Assembly: GCA_029983695.1 (NCBI GenBank)
Contig: JASBZB010000014.1
Location: forward strand, 35,839-99,838
Direction of reading: 5' to 3'
DNA from: Lutispora sp003527145
GTDB lineage: Bacteria > Bacillota > Clostridia > Lutisporales > Lutisporaceae
Length of the DNA: 64,000 nt
Part shown: piece by piece, positions 61,154 to 64,000 of the stretch
How the letters are laid out: each line of letters begins with the position of its first letter
How positions within the stretch are numbered: position 1 is the first letter of the stretch
Translations under genes and position numbers: made by a program
Notes under the pieces: generated by a model
What the model was told of the DNA's origin: nothing
What the model saw: the letters and a program-made list of their open reading frames with translations, nothing else
The model's database searches: none

Positions 61154-61212
61154 TTGACAAGAAAATACACATAGTATTATAATGATAATAACAAAATGAT
61201 ATTATCATTATA
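61154..61212 (+). promoter_or_regulatory. Promoter and palindromic operator of the NAD salvage operon
   Basis: TTGACA (61154-61159), 18 bases, TATAAT (61178-61183). A perfect 12-bp inverted repeat, TATAATGATAAT (61178-61189) and ATTATCATTATA (61201-61212), starts on the -10. It is a natural site for the NrtR-like repressor encoded next. Confidence 0.72.
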
Positions 61213-61237
61213 ATAAATAAAAAATGCAGGTGATGTA

Positions 61238-62149
61238 ATGTCGGATAATGTAATAAAAAATAAACAAGGTCTTACCGAAGAGCAATTCTTAGCCACATAT
61301 GATGCGAGTAAATATGAGAGGCCTTCGGTGACAGTAGATATGCTGATTTTTACAGTGACTGATGAAGAAAAGAAAAACTACAGGAAGCTTCCTGAAAAAG
61401 TCTTAAGGCTTTTAATGATTAAAAGAGGAGACCATCCATACATAGGACAATGGGCTCTGCCCGGTGGGTTTGTAAAAATGGGTGAAAGCTTGGATGAAGC
61501 TGCTATAAGGGAATTAAAAGAGGAGACCAACATTGATGATATATATATGGAGCAGCTTTATACATGGGGGGATGCAGCCAGAGACCCGCGTACAAGAGTG
61601 ATAAGCACCTCCTATATGTCATTGGCTGATAGTTCGACGCTTGAAATCAGAGCCAGTGATGATGCGGATGATGCAAAATGGTTTACGGTTTCCTGTAAAT
61701 TGTATCAAGAACAAAAGACAGTAACTGAAAAGGGATATATCCTTCAAAGACTATTCAAATTGAGTTTGTCCAGCGATGAGGATAGCCTTTCTGCAATTCT
61801 AAAGATTATAAAGACTGTCGAGGGGAAAGTAACAAGAGTGGAGAGAGAAGTAGTTGAATCAAATGGAATAGCTTTTGATCATGCAAAAATCATAGAGTAT
61901 GGAATTGAAAGGCTGCGCAGCAAAATTGAGTATACGGATATAGCATTTAATCTAATGCCGGAACTATTTACTCTTACTGAGCTCCAGAAAGTATACGAGG
62001 TTATCCTTGATGCGGAGCTGTTAAAAGCAAATTTCAGAAGGAAGGTCGCCGAAATGGTGATTGAAACCAATGAATATACCAAGGATGCAGGCCATAGGCC
62101 TTCAAAATTATTCAGGTTTAATCCTAACTGGTCTAATATTTCGAAGTGA
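61238..62149 (+). CDS. nrtR: NrtR-like NUDIX regulator of NAD metabolism
   Basis: 303 residues. A NUDIX domain (about residues 25-150) has a near-canonical Nudix box (GGFVKMGES...RELKEETNI). The C-terminus (about 195-295) resembles the winged helix of NrtR (EYTDIAFNLMPELFTLTELQKVYEVILD...FRRKVAEM). NrtR repressors bind ADP-ribose through the NUDIX part. The Nudix catalytic Glu residues are retained, so hydrolase activity is possible. The gene lies directly upstream of nicotinamidase and pncB, the classical target operon. Confidence 0.85.
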   Translation: MSDNVIKNKQGLTEEQFLATYDASKYERPSVTVDMLIFTVTDEEKKNYRKLPEKVLRLLMIKRGDHPYIGQWALPGGFVKMGESLDEAAIRELKEETNIDDIYMEQLYTWGDAARDPRTRVISTSYMSLADSSTLEIRASDDADDAKWFTVSCKLYQEQKTVTEKGYILQRLFKLSLSSDEDSLSAILKIIKTVEGKVTRVEREVVESNGIAFDHAKIIEYGIERLRSKIEYTDIAFNLMPELFTLTELQKVYEVILDAELLKANFRRKVAEMVIETNEYTKDAGHRPSKLFRFNPNWSNISK

Positions 62150-62163
62150 GAGGAGAAATCTAT

Positions 62164-62835
62164 ATGAGAATAATGAATAGAGATGAGTTTTTGAAAAGAA
62201 GCGGTGAGACTCTTGAAGAAATATATGCTATGCTGGCAAAACTCCCTGTTATCCGATTGAAAGATTTACAGGGGAAACAAACAGCCATTGTAATAATTGA
62301 TATGGTAAATGGCTTTGCCAGGGAAGGGGCGTTAAGGAGCCCGAGAGTGGAAGGCTTGATCCCGGAAATAGCAGGATTGTTAAAGGCTTGCAACGAATTG
62401 CAGGTTGCAAAGCTTGCATTTGCAGACTGCCATACAAAAGCTTCGCCGGAATTTGATGCTTATCCGGCACATTGCATGATAGGAACCAGCGAAGGGGAAA
62501 TCGTTGATGAGCTTAAGGAGATCGGAGGTTATACCCTTATCCCTAAAAATTCTACAAACGGTTTTCTTGAAGAAGAATTTCAGAAATGGCTTAAGGAAAA
62601 TGAACATATAAATACCTTCATAGTTACCGGTGACTGCACAGATATTTGTATACAGCAATTTGCGATAACATTAAAGACCTGGTTCAATATGCAGAACAAA
62701 AAAGCAAGAGTGATCATTCCTGTAAATGCGGTTGAAACTTATGATTTCGGCTTGCATAACGGTGACCTGATGAATGTATCGGCCCTATACAATATGATGA
62801 TCAATGGAATAGAAGTGGTTAAGGGAGTGAAATAA
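62164..62835 (+). CDS. pncA: Nicotinamidase-like isochorismatase family hydrolase
   Basis: 223 residues. The catalytic Asp is in VIIDMVNGFA, and the nucleophile Cys in VTGDCTDICIQQFA; a Lys region (IPKNSTNGF) lies between. The context with an NrtR-like regulator and pncB indicates nicotinamide as substrate, converting it to nicotinate. RBS GAGAGGAG favours the ATG at 62164 over a GTG at 62146. Its stop codon is immediately followed by the next start. Confidence 0.85.
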   Translation: MRIMNRDEFLKRSGETLEEIYAMLAKLPVIRLKDLQGKQTAIVIIDMVNGFAREGALRSPRVEGLIPEIAGLLKACNELQVAKLAFADCHTKASPEFDAYPAHCMIGTSEGEIVDELKEIGGYTLIPKNSTNGFLEEEFQKWLKENEHINTFIVTGDCTDICIQQFAITLKTWFNMQNKKARVIIPVNAVETYDFGLHNGDLMNVSALYNMMINGIEVVKGVK

Positions 62836-64000
62836 ATGGATAGGATGAACTTGGCCATGCTGACGGATTTTTATGAATTGACCATGGCAAATGGATATTT
62901 TCAGAATGGCTTAAAAGATAAAATTGCATATTTTGATATGTTTTTCAGAAAGGTTCCCGATAATGGAGGTTTTGCGATAATGGCTGGAGTTGAGCAGCTT
63001 ATACAGTATCTGAAAGACCTAAGATTTGATGATGAGGATATCGAATACCTAAGGAGTAAAAATCTGTTCAGTGAAGAATTCTTGCGATATCTTAAAGCTT
63101 TTAGATTAAGCTGTGATGTCTGGGCTATACCTGAGGGCACTCCGATATTTCCCAATGAGCCTGTAGTAACAGTCAGAGGACCTGTTATAGAAGCTCAGTT
63201 TATTGAAACAATGATTCTATTGACAATAAATCATCAAAGCCTGATAGCTACAAAATCAAATCGCATCGTCAGGGCTGCCCAAGGAAGGGATGTCATGGAG
63301 TTTGGCTCAAGAAGAGCTCAAGGCTATGATGGGGCTATATACGGTGCAAGGGCTGCATACATAGGCGGGTGCGTTGGCACTGCATGTACGATCGCAGAGA
63401 AAGAATTTGGTATTCCGGCTATGGGTACGATGGCGCATAGTTGGATTCAGATATTTTCAAATGAATTAGAGGCGTTCCGTGCTTATGCAAGAACATATCC
63501 TGATAATTGCACACTTCTTGTAGATACCTATAATGTATTGAAATCCGGTGTTCCCAATGCAATAAAAGTATTTAACGAGGAAATACTTCCGAGAGGTTTC
63601 AGGCCTAAGGGGATCAGGATCGATAGCGGGGATATCACATATCTTTCGAAAGAGGCCAGGAAGATGCTGGATGAAGCCGGGTTTCAGGATTGCAGAATCG
63701 TTGCGTCGAATTCACTGGATGAATTTATTATCAGGGATATACTTATACAAGGCGCACAGGTGGATTTGTTCGGTGTCGGGGAGCGCCTGATCACTTCCAA
63801 GTCAGATCCTGTGTTCGGCGGGGTTTACAAGCTGGTAGCAGTTGAAGAAAATGGTGAAATTATTCCTAAAATAAAGCTTAGTGAAAATGTAGAGAAAATA
63901 ACCAATCCGGGATTTAAACAAATCTGGAGGCTTTTTGACAAGGGAAGCGGAAAAGCAATTGCAGATGTGCTTACAAAGAATGATGAGACTATAGATGAAA
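62836..64000 (+). CDS. pncB: Nicotinate phosphoribosyltransferase, 3' end outside window
   Basis: 388 codons before the window ends. It opens MDRMNLAMLTDFYELTMANG, with MEFGSRRAQGYDGAIYGARA, MGTMAHSWIQIF, VDTYN, RIDSGDITYLSKEARKMLD and SDPVFGGVYKLVA, all hallmarks of PncB. It joins nicotinate and PRPP to form nicotinate mononucleotide. The ATG directly follows the pncA stop (GGGAG upstream), so the three genes are co-transcribed and probably coupled. Confidence 0.95.
   Translation, partial: MDRMNLAMLTDFYELTMANGYFQNGLKDKIAYFDMFFRKVPDNGGFAIMAGVEQLIQYLKDLRFDDEDIEYLRSKNLFSEEFLRYLKAFRLSCDVWAIPEGTPIFPNEPVVTVRGPVIEAQFIETMILLTINHQSLIATKSNRIVRAAQGRDVMEFGSRRAQGYDGAIYGARAAYIGGCVGTACTIAEKEFGIPAMGTMAHSWIQIFSNELEAFRAYARTYPDNCTLLVDTYNVLKSGVPNAIKVFNEEILPRGFRPKGIRIDSGDITYLSKEARKMLDEAGFQDCRIVASNSLDEFIIRDILIQGAQVDLFGVGERLITSKSDPVFGGVYKLVAVEENGEIIPKIKLSENVEKITNPGFKQIWRLFDKGSGKAIADVLTKNDETIDE

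Overview
The window is a low-GC Firmicutes chromosome segment, almost certainly from a spore-forming member of the Clostridia. Supporting signs are purine-rich Shine-Dalgarno sequences, frequent TTG starts, a YhcN-type spore lipoprotein, the order tig-clpP-clpX-lonB-lon-engB, a BirA-type bioY control region, and 2-hydroxyacyl-CoA dehydratase-type activases. I cannot name the genus. No rRNA or tRNA gene was recognised, and no CRISPR array.

Region 1 (1-10.7 kb) is mostly core. It holds a cell-wall amidase cut by the window edge, a DUF2935 protein, a TGS-domain nucleoside kinase, a DUF2007 protein, a tyrosyl-tRNA synthetase paralogue that has lost both catalytic signatures, a spore lipoprotein, a MarR regulator with an LD-carboxypeptidase, a diguanylate cyclase, and a rhomboid protease on the minus strand. 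Region 2 (11-20.3 kb) is a protein quality-control block: trigger factor, ClpP, ClpX, LonB, Lon, EngB and a CPBP membrane protease. Region 3 (20.4-23 kb) holds an orphan OppF-type ATPase, an amidohydrolase broken by an in-frame stop, and a RelB/RelE-like toxin-antitoxin pair.

Region 4 (23-35.3 kb) is an accessory island read entirely on the minus strand. It contains an ECF-type sigma factor, its DUF4367 anti-sigma partner, and about a dozen small secreted, lipoprotein or membrane proteins. Four near-identical copies of a 49-base promoter-like motif precede gene groups, so the island looks like a self-contained sigma-factor regulon. Duplicated genes and chimeric gene fragments show that it has been rearranging.

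Region 5 (35.5-47.9 kb) returns to core metabolism: a glycosyltransferase, a MocR regulator, bioY with BirA sites, a split acyl-CoA dehydratase activase operon, an FMN-binding-like protein, a PerR/Fur regulator, argGH, a GNAT enzyme and a nitroreductase. Region 6 (48.2-55.5 kb) is a graveyard of mobile DNA. It holds a tyrosine recombinase interrupted by a decayed group II intron, an ABC exporter, IS1182 and IS91-like remnants, and an RHS toxin tip with a GIY-YIG-like nuclease domain next to an Imm26-like immunity gene. Region 7 (55.5-64 kb) has a flavodoxin with a MarR regulator, pdxS without pdxT, a DUF4932 metalloprotease-like protein divergent from a two-component system, and an NAD salvage operon (NrtR-like regulator, nicotinamidase, nicotinate phosphoribosyltransferase) that runs off the end.

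The most interesting signals are the catalytically dead TyrRS paralogue, the repeated sigma-factor promoter island, a family of intergenic hairpins sharing a loop motif GAGTGAAATC, and the RHS nuclease/immunity pair. All calls are by reading only; no database search was run.
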